Shown: positions 1 through 7,756, counted from the stretch's first letter. The stretch is 46,528 nt of DNA from Flavobacteriaceae bacterium (GCA_016780345.1 JADHLZ010000010.1:1-46528); one strand, 5' to 3'. Program-made: numbers and translations. Notes: generated from the letters alone by a model not told the origin.

Positions 1-117
1 TAAGTAATGTTTAGGCAGTTTTCAGTCAGAACATTGTCGAAAATTAATTGAAAACTAAATCTGTAGAAAGCTATTTTGTCGCTTGTTTGGACGAGGGTTC
101 GATTCCCTCCGACTCCA
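1..117 (+). ncRNA. ssrA: tmRNA (ssrA), 3' part only
   Basis: This is the 3' end of transfer-messenger RNA, which rescues stalled ribosomes. The tRNA-like part is clear: a T-stem GAGGG at 93-97 pairs with CCCTC at 105-109 around a TTCGATT loop, followed by seven acceptor bases (110-116) and discriminator A117. Upstream, the segment around 56-92 (TGTAGAAAG then GTTTGGACG) matches the conserved 3' domain of bacterial tmRNA. GTTTTC at 18-23 can pair with GAAAAC at 50-55 as part of a pseudoknot. The 5' part, including the peptide tag, lies outside the window. The bases after the discriminator are CTA, so the terminal CCA is not encoded and must be added by the Cca enzyme. Confidence 0.9.
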
Positions 118-155
118 CTATTTTAAAACTAAACCAACATAGTGGGATTTTCTTA
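115..155 (+). terminator. candidate terminator of tmRNA
   Basis: CCACTAT at 115-121 pairs with ATAGTGG at 139-145 and is followed by a T-rich stretch (GATTTTCTT). The left arm overlaps the mature tmRNA 3' end. The stem is 7 bp with a long loop, so it is a moderate candidate. Confidence 0.5.
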
Positions 156-201
156 TTTGTAAAAATTAGAAAAAAGATTTTTTTCATATCAAATGTTTCA
201 T

Positions 202-1356
202 TCAGAAAACATTGAACAAACGTTTTAATACTGCTGACAAAAAAATAGTTTTTGAAAAACTTAACATAATTTTAAACTCTTCAATAAAATTAGATTTGTT
301 ATCCAAGAATCTAAATATGGTTTTAGAATTATTTTTTTTAAACATATCTGAAAATAATTTTTTTCCAAGATGATTTTTATAAAAAAGGACATCCAAAAAA
401 ATTAAATCGTAAAACCAAAACCTGTCTTTTGAAATAAATTTATCAAAGCTTCTATGACTTTTCAAAAACTCAACAATTCTAGTAGTTTGCTTATCAATGT
501 TCTTAAAAGTGTATCCAGTACTGGGCTTACTCCATCCTCCTGCAGAACCAATATTTAAAATGTTTTCTGAATTTTTGTTAAAAAAAGGGAAGCATGTCAT
601 GGGTATTTTACCAGATTCTTTCGAAATGATTTTATACTGATTAATATTTAAAGAGTTTAAATATTTATTTATTGCAGCTTCATATTTATTAGATTCCAAT
701 AACCTTTTAGAAAACAAAGTATATTCAACTAAAGCTTCATTTTTTGAAAATGGAAGTATATACATGAACTGTGTTAATTGATCTTGATTGATTGAAAAAT
801 CCATAAATGTTGCTTTTTCTGGATTGAAACTTTCATTATCAGTTTTTATAACCCAACCTTCAAAATGTTGAATTAATAAAGGATACTTGGTTTGAGCTTT
901 TACCTCGTCCCAATCAATTATACTATTGAAAACTTTGGAACAAGTAAAAGTATTATTTGAAGTTTTTACATTACAATATTTTTTATTATCAGTAAAATTT
1001 AAGACATTGGAATTTAACACTTCAATATTTTTGTTATTTTTTATAATTGAATTTGAATAATTATAAAATTCAGAACTAGACAACATCTTGTAAGTAAGCG
1101 ATCCTAAATCTAGAGTCTTATTAAAGTCATCGCTATTAAAAAAAACATTATCCCATTTACATGTAATAATTCCGTCCCATACTGTGTTCTTATTATCCCA
1201 AAAACACAAAGTTCTGTCGTTTTTAGTTTTTGGAAAATCTGGATCAATTATGAGAATTGATTTATTTGATTCACTAAAGTCTTGACTTAATTTAACAGAT
1301 AATAACAATCCAGAAATTCCTCCTCCACATATTATATAATCGTAGTCTGTTTTCAT
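202..1356 (-). CDS. crtY: lycopene beta-cyclase
   Basis: 384-residue flavoprotein that cyclises both ends of lycopene to give beta-carotene, the retinal precursor. The N-terminus has the FAD/NAD-binding Rossmann motif GGGISG at residues 11-16. A GSAGGWSKPSTGYTF segment in the second half matches the conserved G-x-x-x-G...P-S/T-T-G-Y block of CrtY-type cyclases. It lies 100 nt downstream of proteorhodopsin on the same strand, but a strong terminator separates them, so it is probably transcribed separately or by read-through. The ATG at 1356 directly precedes the Rossmann strand, so the start is well placed. The length is normal for the bacterial CrtY family. Being next to proteorhodopsin and blh makes a retinal-supply role very likely. 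Confidence 0.93.
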   Translation of the reverse strand: MKTDYDYIICGGGISGLLLSVKLSQDFSESNKSILIIDPDFPKTKNDRTLCFWDNKNTVWDGIITCKWDNVFFNSDDFNKTLDLGSLTYKMLSSSEFYNYSNSIIKNNKNIEVLNSNVLNFTDNKKYCNVKTSNNTFTCSKVFNSIIDWDEVKAQTKYPLLIQHFEGWVIKTDNESFNPEKATFMDFSINQDQLTQFMYILPFSKNEALVEYTLFSKRLLESNKYEAAINKYLNSLNINQYKIISKESGKIPMTCFPFFNKNSENILNIGSAGGWSKPSTGYTFKNIDKQTTRIVEFLKSHRSFDKFISKDRFWFYDLIFLDVLFYKNHLGKKLFSDMFKKNNSKTIFRFLDNKSNFIEEFKIMLSFSKTIFLSAVLKRLFNVF

Positions 1357-1407
1357 CTCATTTTTAAAGATAATTATAATTTAAGATCCTAATCATATTT
1401 ATTCAAT

Positions 1408-1436
1408 AAAAAAAGCCGCTAAAAGCGGCTTTTTTT
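1408..1436 (-). terminator. rho-independent terminator after proteorhodopsin (symmetrical)
   Basis: AGCCGCT (1414-1420) and AGCGGCT (1424-1430) form a perfect stem with a 3-nt loop, flanked by an A-run on one side and a T-run on the other. It would work in both directions. Reading leftward it ends the proteorhodopsin transcript 20 nt after the stop codon. Confidence 0.9.
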
Positions 1437-1455
1437 ACTAATAATAATTTTATTA

Positions 1456-2184
1456 TTATTTTGAAACAGCTAGGTTATAAACAACTAGACCAAAACCAAT
1501 CTTGTTAATTGAGTCACCTATGTTGTAAACTAAGTCAATGTTTTCAGCTGCAACCCAGCTAGACATAAACTCATACCACATTCCGTCTCCAGTTCCAATC
1601 ATGTAACCAATTGGGTAAATAGCCCAACCAATAATTACAAAATTAACTAACATTTTATGCGCTGACAAAACTGAGCCTCCTGCTTTTTCAGCTAGTTTTG
1701 CAAGCTCACCCCACTTGATAAGGTACACAATGTAGAAATAAGCAAGACCAGAAAGACCACCCCAAATAGCAGCATCACCTAGTCCAGCCTCACCAACATA
1801 ACCTGTTAAAAGCATAGCTACAGAAGCCCAAATTAAAAGCCTCAGGTGTTTAGTAGTAGCGCCAGCAGCTTTTAGAATTAGATAGAATTCAACACACATT
1901 AATGGTACTGTTAAAATCCAATCTACATATCTAAAAATAGTCGTACTTTCACCACCAGCATGAGCATCTCTCATGTACATGTAGTGAACGGCAGCAATAA
2001 AAGTAATTAAACCAGAAACTAAAATAGAAGATCTCCATTTCGAGTCAACTGCATTTAAATTTAGGAAGAAAAAGACAGATGCTGCCATCATTGCCATTGT
2101 TCCTATCCAAAAAGTGATTCCAACTAAATCGTCTCCAGCTGGCACATCACCAAAAAAATAAAAAGTGTTTAAAAATAATTCCAT
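1456..2184 (-). CDS. proteorhodopsin, green-type light-driven proton pump
   Basis: Seven-helix retinal protein of 242 residues that exports protons in light. In helix C, D88, T92 and E99 correspond to the proton acceptor D97, T101 and donor E108 of the reference green proteorhodopsin, giving the DTE proton-pump motif. H67 matches the histidine that pairs with the acceptor. K228 in the last helix (SINKIGFG) is the retinal Schiff-base lysine. The tuning position (reference residue 105) is M96, typical of flavobacterial green-absorbing forms. The open frame extends to a TTG at 2217, but ATG 2184 gives the usual N-terminus MELFLNTF and is preferred. It is divergent from blh (93 nt apart) and ends in a strong terminator. 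Confidence 0.97.
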   Translation of the reverse strand: MELFLNTFYFFGDVPAGDDLVGITFWIGTMAMMAASVFFFLNLNAVDSKWRSSILVSGLITFIAAVHYMYMRDAHAGGESTTIFRYVDWILTVPLMCVEFYLILKAAGATTKHLRLLIWASVAMLLTGYVGEAGLGDAAIWGGLSGLAYFYIVYLIKWGELAKLAEKAGGSVLSAHKMLVNFVIIGWAIYPIGYMIGTGDGMWYEFMSSWVAAENIDLVYNIGDSINKIGFGLVVYNLAVSK

Positions 2185-2214
2185 AATATTATAATTTATT
2201 ATTTTGTTTAAAAC

Positions 2215-2222
2215 CAAATATA
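2215..2222 (-). promoter_or_regulatory. candidate -7 box for proteorhodopsin
   Basis: TATATTTG on the minus strand matches the Bacteroidetes -7 consensus TAnnTTTG. It lies 30 nt before the proposed ATG. No clear TTTG -33 element was found at the usual 19-21 nt spacing, so support is partial. If real, transcription would start after the upstream TTG codon, which supports the ATG at 2184. Confidence 0.45.
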
Positions 2223-2277
2223 TAAAAAAACTTTTGACATTTACTACATTTATATTAACAAAAGAACTTGAAACCTG

Positions 2278-3162
2278 ATGAATTCATATTATTTTAACCA
2301 TATTTCTTCAATGTTAATAATTTTTGGGACAGTTTTTTGCCTAATATTATATTCCATAGTTTCAAAAAATTTTATTGATTTAATAGCAATTTCCGGAATA
2401 TTATCAGTCGGGATTGTTCATGGAGCTAATGATTTGTTACTAATTAACAAAACTTTTAACAGTAATAGAAGTACATTTTTTCAGTTTTTTCTGTATCTAA
2501 TTCTAGTAATACTTTTTTTTATTTTTTTTTACAACGTTCCATCTTTAGCACTGTTAATCTTTGTGATATTAAGCTCATTTCATTTCGGAGAACATCAATG
2601 GACTTTATTTGAAAAAAACGACAATTACTTTATTAAATTTTTCTATTTCAATTATGGTCTATTAATTTTCTCTATATTATTTTATTTCAACTTCACTGAA
2701 GTAGTTCTTATTATTAAAGACATAACAGAACAAAATATCAACATTACTTTTTTTAAAAACTTACTTTTTTTTTCATCACTAACTACATTATCATTTTCTG
2801 TTGTGTTATATAAACATTTAAAAAATCAATTGTTAATACAATTATTTTTTATAACATTTTTTCTTTTTTCAGTATATATAACAGATTTACTACTATCCTT
2901 TGCAATTTACTTTGTTTTATGGCATAGCCTCCCCTCTATTTTAGAACAAACCAAATTTCTTTTTGGAAATTCAAATAAAACTCAATTAAAGATTTATTTA
3001 AAAAAAGCTTTACTATATTGGATAATTTCAATTTTTGGACTTGTAGTTACCTATTATATTTTTAAGGATAGTCAATCTCAACTTTTAAGTATATTTTTTT
3101 CTTTTTTAGCAGCTATAACTTTTCCTCATACTTTTGTAATTTCTAAAATAAAAAAGCCCTAA
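2278..3162 (+). CDS. blh: beta-carotene 15,15'-dioxygenase, Brp/Blh family
   Basis: 294-residue integral membrane protein that cleaves beta-carotene into two molecules of retinal. It has multiple hydrophobic helices and the four histidine motifs expected to bind iron in this family: HGAND (H48), FHFGE (H102), LWHSLPS (H216) and PHTF (H284). It is divergent from proteorhodopsin, the normal partner. The ATG at 2278 begins just before the first membrane helix. The protein is extremely Phe/Leu/Ile-rich, consistent with base composition and membrane location. The stop codon lies inside the left half of the downstream hairpin. Confidence 0.93.
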   Translation: MNSYYFNHISSMLIIFGTVFCLILYSIVSKNFIDLIAISGILSVGIVHGANDLLLINKTFNSNRSTFFQFFLYLILVILFFIFFYNVPSLALLIFVILSSFHFGEHQWTLFEKNDNYFIKFFYFNYGLLIFSILFYFNFTEVVLIIKDITEQNINITFFKNLLFFSSLTTLSFSVVLYKHLKNQLLIQLFFITFFLFSVYITDLLLSFAIYFVLWHSLPSILEQTKFLFGNSNKTQLKIYLKKALLYWIISIFGLVVTYYIFKDSQSQLLSIFFSFLAAITFPHTFVISKIKKP

Positions 3163-3176
3163 TAAATAAGGCTTTT
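3153..3176 (+). terminator. terminator overlapping the blh stop codon
   Basis: AAAGCC (3153-3158) pairs with GGCTTT (3170-3175), with an A-run on the left and TTTT after the stem. The hairpin includes the blh TAA and separates blh from the convergent gene at 3198. Confidence 0.7.
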
Positions 3177-3197
3177 AATTTAATAAAGTAATTTAAT

Positions 3198-3539
3198 TTA
3201 AGATTTTTTTCTATTAGCTATAAAACTTTTTACAAAGAAAACCATAGCTATTATTCCGGAAGTTATCATAGCAACGACTCTAAGAACACCAACATTATCG
3301 CCCCTACCAATCGCACCATTTAAAGGCATAAAAAGTCCTAAAAGACAAATTAATGTAGCAAGCACAGCTATATGCGCTATAACTTTATTTTCTTTTTTAA
3401 GACCTGGAGAGCAAAAAAGTAATAACGATCCAAAGATTACAGGAATTATTGCGGTACCAGAAGAACTTTCAAAATATCCCCATAACCCAACAATTATTAG
3501 AATCATTGAGTTTAAAATATTTGCTTTATATGAGTTCAT
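3198..3539 (-). CDS. small four-helix membrane protein, function unknown
   Basis: I do not recognise this 113-residue protein. It is almost entirely hydrophobic, with about four predicted membrane helices (near residues 8-26, 30-45, 53-72 and 85-104), a short charged loop after the second helix (LKKENK) and a basic C-terminus (NRKKS), suggesting a cytoplasmic tail. The layout resembles small TMEM14-like or DUF-type proteins, but that is only a resemblance in shape. It stands alone, convergent with blh and 41 nt downstream of the AAA+ gene on the same strand. A TACTTTTG box at 3563-3570 suggests its own promoter inside that spacer. Confidence 0.75.
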   Translation of the reverse strand: MNSYKANILNSMILIIVGLWGYFESSSGTAIIPVIFGSLLLFCSPGLKKENKVIAHIAVLATLICLLGLFMPLNGAIGRGDNVGVLRVVAMITSGIIAMVFFVKSFIANRKKS

Positions 3540-3562
3540 GTTTATAATTTAAAATTAATATT

Positions 3563-3570
3563 CAAAAGTA
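3563..3570 (-). promoter_or_regulatory. candidate -7 box for the small membrane protein
   Basis: TACTTTTG on the minus strand matches TAnnTTTG and lies 23 nt before the ATG at 3539. No TTTG was seen at -33. Confidence 0.35.
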
Positions 3571-3579
3571 AACATTAAA

Positions 3580-5034
3580 TTATAATCTATTAATATAATC
3601 AGAAAAAGAATCACTAAAAGATAGTCCTCTTGAGGTTCTGGTAATATTTATTTTTTTAAATGCTGACAAACCCCAAAGCAAAAATTCACACATGAAATTT
3701 TCATCTTTATTTTCAAGATTTGGAATTTCTTTTTTTACAAAGTTTTTTAAAACTATTATAGTTTTGAATGTATCATTGTAAGCTTTATTATCGAGATTTT
3801 CATCAATAAAAAACTCTTTGTTTTTAAACCATTCAGTTATTTCTTTGTAAGGGTCATCTTCATCTTGTTTTGTTAATTTTTTAATTTTTGGAAAGAAATC
3901 ATTAAAAAACGTTTTTATTGATTCTAAAATTAAAAACCTTGACACCTCCACTGAGCCCTCTTGTTCTCCCTCATACACAAGCTCTATTTTTCCGTTAATT
4001 GCTGATATTACTGCATTAAAATCTGACATACGAAGACTAGTTTCTGACTCTCCATTGATCAACATTCTTCTTTTTGCTGAACTAATTAAATTCTCAAAAG
4101 CAGAAATTGACAACCTTGCACTTACTCCACTTTTTGAATCAACATAAATACTTTCTCTTGCTTCAAAGCTTATTTGTTCAATAATATTTTTTGCAATTTC
4201 AGGAACATAAATTTTTTCAGAATTATAAGAGTTTGATTCTTGATGTGTTATTTTTTTTGCAACTTCTATTGTTTTAGGGTAATGAGTCATAATTTGAGAG
4301 CCAATTCTATCCTTTAGTGGAGTAACAATACTTCCTCTATTGGTGTAATCCTCAGGATTTGCAGTAAACAATATCTGTAAAGTCACAGGCAATCTTAATT
4401 TAAAGCCTCTAATTTGAATTTCTTTTTCTTGAAGAATAGAAAAAAGAGAGACTTGAATTCTAGCTTGTAAATCTGGAAGTTCATTTAATACAAAAATACA
4501 ACGATTGGCTCTTGGGATCATACCAAAGTGAATAACTCTTGGGTCAGAATAAGGCAACTTCAAAGTTGCCGCCTTTATTGGATCAATATCGCCAATTAAA
4601 TCAGCAACAGTGACATCAGGAGTTGCAAGCTTTTCAAAAAATCTTTCACTTTGATGAACCCAACTAATTGGAGTTTTATCTCCCATTTCATGAATTTTAT
4701 TTTTAGCAAAATGAGATATAGGATTAAAAGGATCATCATTAATTTCAGAACCACTTACTATAGGCATCCATTCGTCTAATAAATTGACAAGCTGCCTTGC
4801 TAATTTTGTTTTAGCCTGACCTCTCAATCCTAATAAATTAATATTATGTCTAGACAAAACAGCTCTCTCAAGATCTGGAATAACAGAATCTTCATAACCA
4901 TGAATATCTTTAAAGCTGGAAACTCCATTTGATAGATTCTTTTGTAAATTAAAAATCATTTCATCTTTGATATCTTTTGAAACATATCCTGAATCTTTTA
5001 ATTCTTTAATTGTATTTATTTCATTTATTTTCAT
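3580..5034 (-). CDS. MoxR/ChlI-like AAA+ ATPase
   Basis: 484-residue AAA+ ATPase of the MoxR/magnesium-chelatase I-like group. Walker A is GLRGQAKT (about residues 69-76), Walker B FVLNE (181-185), and a sensor/arginine-finger region reads FTANPEDYTNRGS followed by LKDRIGSQ. About 180 C-terminal residues beyond the AAA core are less conserved. The open frame continues to 5079, which would overlap the upstream VWA gene by 38 nt. ATG 5034 begins MKINEINTIKEL, a typical start for this family, and removes the overlap. Known family members work with VWA proteins to remodel or activate client enzymes. The client here is unknown, and chlorophyll synthesis is not implied. Confidence 0.88.
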   Translation of the reverse strand: MKINEINTIKELKDSGYVSKDIKDEMIFNLQKNLSNGVSSFKDIHGYEDSVIPDLERAVLSRHNINLLGLRGQAKTKLARQLVNLLDEWMPIVSGSEINDDPFNPISHFAKNKIHEMGDKTPISWVHQSERFFEKLATPDVTVADLIGDIDPIKAATLKLPYSDPRVIHFGMIPRANRCIFVLNELPDLQARIQVSLFSILQEKEIQIRGFKLRLPVTLQILFTANPEDYTNRGSIVTPLKDRIGSQIMTHYPKTIEVAKKITHQESNSYNSEKIYVPEIAKNIIEQISFEARESIYVDSKSGVSARLSISAFENLISSAKRRMLINGESETSLRMSDFNAVISAINGKIELVYEGEQEGSVEVSRFLILESIKTFFNDFFPKIKKLTKQDEDDPYKEITEWFKNKEFFIDENLDNKAYNDTFKTIIVLKNFVKKEIPNLENKDENFMCEFLLWGLSAFKKINITRTSRGLSFSDSFSDYINRL

Positions 5035-5041
5035 AAAAAAA

Positions 5042-6160
5042 TTATAATCGTTTTTTTCTATTTGTTTCATAATCTTCAAAAATCATCTCTCCCAACCCTT
5101 TTAGTCCTGTGTAAAAGGCCTTTCCTTTGTTAGCTTTTGTAAACTCCTGAACAAATCTTTTAAGATATGGATCATCAGCTATCATAAATGTAGTAATTGG
5201 GATATTTAATCTTCTAGCTTGCTGAGCCATATTGTAGCATTTATCTAAGATATACGAATCAAGACCGTTACTATTTTTATAATAGGATCCATCCTTTAGT
5301 TTCAAACAGCTTGGTTTTCCATCAGTTATCATAAAAATCTGTTTATTAGAATTTCTATTTCTTCTAAGAATATCCACTGCCAACTCTAAACCAGCAACTG
5401 TATTTGTATGATATGGACCAACATTTAAGTAAGGAAGTTCTTTAATTGAAATTGGACGAGCATCGTTTCCAAATACTATAATATCAAGTTTATCTTTTGG
5501 GTACCTTGTTGTTATAAATTCTGATAACGCCATGGCCACTTTCTTAGCTGGTGTGATCCTATCCTCTCCATATAATATCATGCTATGACTTATATCAATC
5601 ATTAAAACGGTACTCATTTGAGCTTGATAATATTGATCGTTGATCATTAAATCTTCTTTTGATAAACTAAAATCATCTAATCCGCCCTTAATATGTGCAT
5701 TCTTTATACTTTCGGTAACCGCTATTTTTTCTATTGAATCACCAAATTCGTATTTCTTTAAGTCGCCTGCATCACTTAAACCACTTCCAGAATATTTTGT
5801 ACTGTGATTACCATTTCCAATTTTCTTGATTTTTCCAAAAATCTGCTTTAGAGCATGTTGCCTTAAAAGCATCTCAGTTTTTGCTGTAATTCCAAGTCCC
5901 TGATCATTTTTCTTTTGATCAAATTCATTTTTTATATATCCCCTTTTTAATAAATCTTCAATAAAATCTTCAATTGAATAATCATCTGATGTAAGAACAT
6001 ACTCACTATCCAGTTCCTTTAACCAATTAATCGCCTCATCAAAATCTCCAGATGTATATGTAATTAATTCTTTAAATACTTCAAAGAGTTTTTCAAATGG
6101 TGTTGTTGTTTTGGGAATGTAATTAGTAAATAAAAACCCAGATTCTTTAATAGAACTCAT
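5042..6160 (-). CDS. VWA-domain protein, partner of the MoxR-like ATPase
   Basis: 372-residue protein with a C-terminal von Willebrand A domain. The metal-ion-dependent adhesion site is visible: D189-x-S191-x-S193 in MIDISHS, a threonine near 252-254, and D280 in MITDGK. The N-terminal 180 residues are charged and helical with no recognised enzyme motif. There is no signal peptide or membrane helix, so it is probably cytoplasmic. Its stop is 7 nt from the start of the AAA+ gene, so the two are very likely co-transcribed and act together, as in ChlD/ChlI, RavA/ViaA and other MoxR-VWA systems. No nearby gene is an obvious client. Confidence 0.87.
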   Translation of the reverse strand: MSSIKESGFLFTNYIPKTTTPFEKLFEVFKELITYTSGDFDEAINWLKELDSEYVLTSDDYSIEDFIEDLLKRGYIKNEFDQKKNDQGLGITAKTEMLLRQHALKQIFGKIKKIGNGNHSTKYSGSGLSDAGDLKKYEFGDSIEKIAVTESIKNAHIKGGLDDFSLSKEDLMINDQYYQAQMSTVLMIDISHSMILYGEDRITPAKKVAMALSEFITTRYPKDKLDIIVFGNDARPISIKELPYLNVGPYHTNTVAGLELAVDILRRNRNSNKQIFMITDGKPSCLKLKDGSYYKNSNGLDSYILDKCYNMAQQARRLNIPITTFMIADDPYLKRFVQEFTKANKGKAFYTGLKGLGEMIFEDYETNRKKRL

Positions 6161-6170
6161 TAAATAGATA

Positions 6171-6575
6171 TTATAATTTTAAAGAGGTGTGATCACTAAA
6201 AATATATCAATCACCTTTATTTCTCCAAACTAAAGTAAAGTGACCATATGAATCCTCAATGGATCTCCTCAAATGATATTCTCCAATTAGAAAAGCTAAA
6301 TTATTTTTAAATTTTCTATTTTTTTAACACTAAAAGTCAACTCTCCCATAATTTGAACATTAGGATAAGATTTTCGATATCTTTCTAATGTATTTTTCTA
6401 ACCATAAACTGGCCCAATACTTCCAGAAAAAACCAATTCCTCAGATTTTATATAACCTTCCATAAATAAATCTACTTCGCCATTATTCCAAGAAATCTCC
6501 TGAAATTTTAAAAACTTTCATTATAAACAAATAATCTTTTAGAGAAAGTTTCTCTTGAGATAAAGTTTTAAATTA
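6171..6575 (-). pseudogene. decayed DUF4440 / NTF2-like (SnoaL-type) gene
   Basis: This otherwise empty 440-bp gap translates on the minus strand into a clear DUF4440-type protein broken by three lesions. From the 5' side it reads SWNNGEVDLFMEGY, then a TAG (6398-6400) where the family has Trp (Y-G-[W]-x-N-T-L). Next comes a 1-nt loss in an A-run near 6301-6310. Then HFTLVWRNKGD is followed by a TGA (6207-6209), again at a family Trp, before YIFSDHTS and a final TAA at 6171. The 5' end also shifts frame near 6510, and no start codon survives. Both nonsense changes are single-base TGG mutations, so the decay looks recent. The 5' boundary is approximate. Confidence 0.8.
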
Positions 6576-6603
6576 AAAAATTAAAAGTGAGTAAAATACA
6601 CTT

Positions 6604-6828
6604 TTATTTACCATTTTGAATTGGATCAGTATCTGGCATTAATTTATTTAAAATGAAATATACTGGACAAAACTTTGTAATGGGGCTGATTAATTGTAAA
6701 GCACCAACTGCTACTGCAATGTATAAAAAATCTAAATTTCCAGAATTTAGTGTTAGTCCAACACTAATTAAATAAAGAACTCCACATATTGCATCATGAG
6801 CTCTAACTTTTTGAACATTTTTTTCCAT
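6604..6828 (-). CDS. DUF2892 small membrane protein
   Basis: 74-residue protein with two membrane helices (about 13-30 and 33-50) followed by a conserved CPVY motif near residues 54-57. This matches the DUF2892 family, also seen as the membrane part of YgaP-like rhodaneses. Family members often sit beside TetR or ArsR regulators and sulfur or redox genes, but the function is unknown. Here it lies 69 nt downstream of the secreted-protein gene on the same strand and may share its promoter and TetR-type control. The short length is normal for the family. Confidence 0.8.
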   Translation of the reverse strand: MEKNVQKVRAHDAICGVLYLISVGLTLNSGNLDFLYIAVAVGALQLISPITKFCPVYFILNKLMPDTDPIQNGK

Positions 6829-6897
6829 AATTATTGTTTTAAAAATTTAAATTAAATGAAATTATTAAGTTAATTAATTGTTTATTAAATATAGATA

Positions 6898-7707
6898 TTA
6901 TTGAGCTATAGTAAAAGTTTTTGTTTCATCTCCATTAACTGACCAAGTACTACCCAAATAAGTAACGATTTCATCATTATGTTCTCCTCCAATATCCCAC
7001 ATTCTTTTTTGTTTTTCAGACATAGGACCAAAATTTTCCAAGTTTCTATGATTTTTAACAAATGATTCCCATGATTTATACCAAAAAGCAGCTTGAAAAG
7101 TATATGAACTTCCACTGTAATGTCCCGTTGGAACAATAGCAAGTGTCTCACCAAGTTCAATTGCAGGCTGTCTAGTAATCTCATTCCAAAGAGAAATGTA
7201 TTCAGATCTATCGGACCAACGTGGATTACTTTTATTGAAAACAACTATATGTTTTTTTGAAAAATCAAAATCTCCATCAGTTATGTAAAATTGATTTGGA
7301 AAGGCTACTCTTAGTTCATCCGTATGATTTTCTAAAAATAAACCAAAGTATAATCTCCACTCATCTTTCAACATTTTTTTTTCATCATATGAAATATCCA
7401 TATTGTCAATGTTTTTATTAACCTCTTGAGCAAAATCAGTAGAGCTTGCTTGAGAAATAGAGTTTTCATAAACTTCAATTATCTTAAAAGTAAAGTTGCT
7501 TCCGTAGGTGTGTGAAAACAACCAAGAGGAGTTCATCTTATTTTCTTGAGAACCTAAGAAATAAATATCAGTAAACTTTTTATGCATTTTTACAAATTCA
7601 GATGCTTTAGATCTTGGAACATCTAAATAGTAAAAGGAATGAATTTCTTGAGAATTTAAACTTTTCGCAAAAAATATTAAAATTAGGATGAATATTGTTT
7701 TTTTCAT
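6898..7707 (-). CDS. secreted protein of unknown function
   Basis: 269 residues with a typical signal peptide (MKKTIFILILIFFAKS, cleavage probably near residue 20). The mature part is soluble. Two regions of similar layout (about 22-110 and 150-240) have alternating strands and Trp-rich helices. The second includes WSDRSEYISLWNE and WYKSWESFVKNHR, resembling the dimeric alpha-beta-barrel (NIPSNAP/EthD-like) fold. That fold is an inference from pattern only, and no catalytic motif is seen. The gene is divergent from the TetR gene, and an 18-bp palindrome lies about 31 nt upstream of its ATG, so it is the likely main target of that regulator. DUF2892 follows on the same strand. Confidence 0.8.
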   Translation of the reverse strand: MKKTIFILILIFFAKSLNSQEIHSFYYLDVPRSKASEFVKMHKKFTDIYFLGSQENKMNSSWLFSHTYGSNFTFKIIEVYENSISQASSTDFAQEVNKNIDNMDISYDEKKMLKDEWRLYFGLFLENHTDELRVAFPNQFYITDGDFDFSKKHIVVFNKSNPRWSDRSEYISLWNEITRQPAIELGETLAIVPTGHYSGSSYTFQAAFWYKSWESFVKNHRNLENFGPMSEKQKRMWDIGGEHNDEIVTYLGSTWSVNGDETKTFTIAQ

Positions 7708-7738
7708 TTATTCTTATTTTGTTTAAATATATAAAAAC

Positions 7739-7756
7739 ACATACTAATAAGTATGT
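7739..7756. promoter_or_regulatory. 18-bp palindrome, probable TetR-family operator
   Basis: ACATACT and AGTATGT are perfect inverted repeats around a 4-nt centre (AATA). They lie in the TetR/secreted-protein divergent spacer, 31 nt from the secreted-protein ATG and 124 nt from the TetR start. The half-site resembles known TetR/AcrR-family operators in size and symmetry. It sits where a repressor would cover the promoter of the minus-strand gene: a TATATTTA box lies between it and the ATG. Confidence 0.6.

Noticed and set aside
5035-5079. Upstream start for the AAA+ protein at 5079
   Set aside because: It would overlap the VWA gene by 38 nt and adds residues not typical of the family; ATG 5034 fits better.
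3580-6160. Magnesium chelatase for chlorophyll synthesis
   Set aside because: The ChlH subunit and other pigment genes are absent, and this AAA+/VWA pair type is widespread in non-phototrophs. The resemblance is family-level only.
6171-6575. Reassignment of TAG/TGA to tryptophan, since both stops fall on Trp positions
   Set aside because: Other genes use TGG for Trp and TAG/TGA as normal stops (mnmA ends TAG, def ends TGA), and a frameshift is also present. Gene decay explains everything.
6906-7244. 112-residue frame on the minus strand inside the secreted-protein gene
   Set aside because: It is a shadow of the real gene in another frame and has no recognisable domain or signal.
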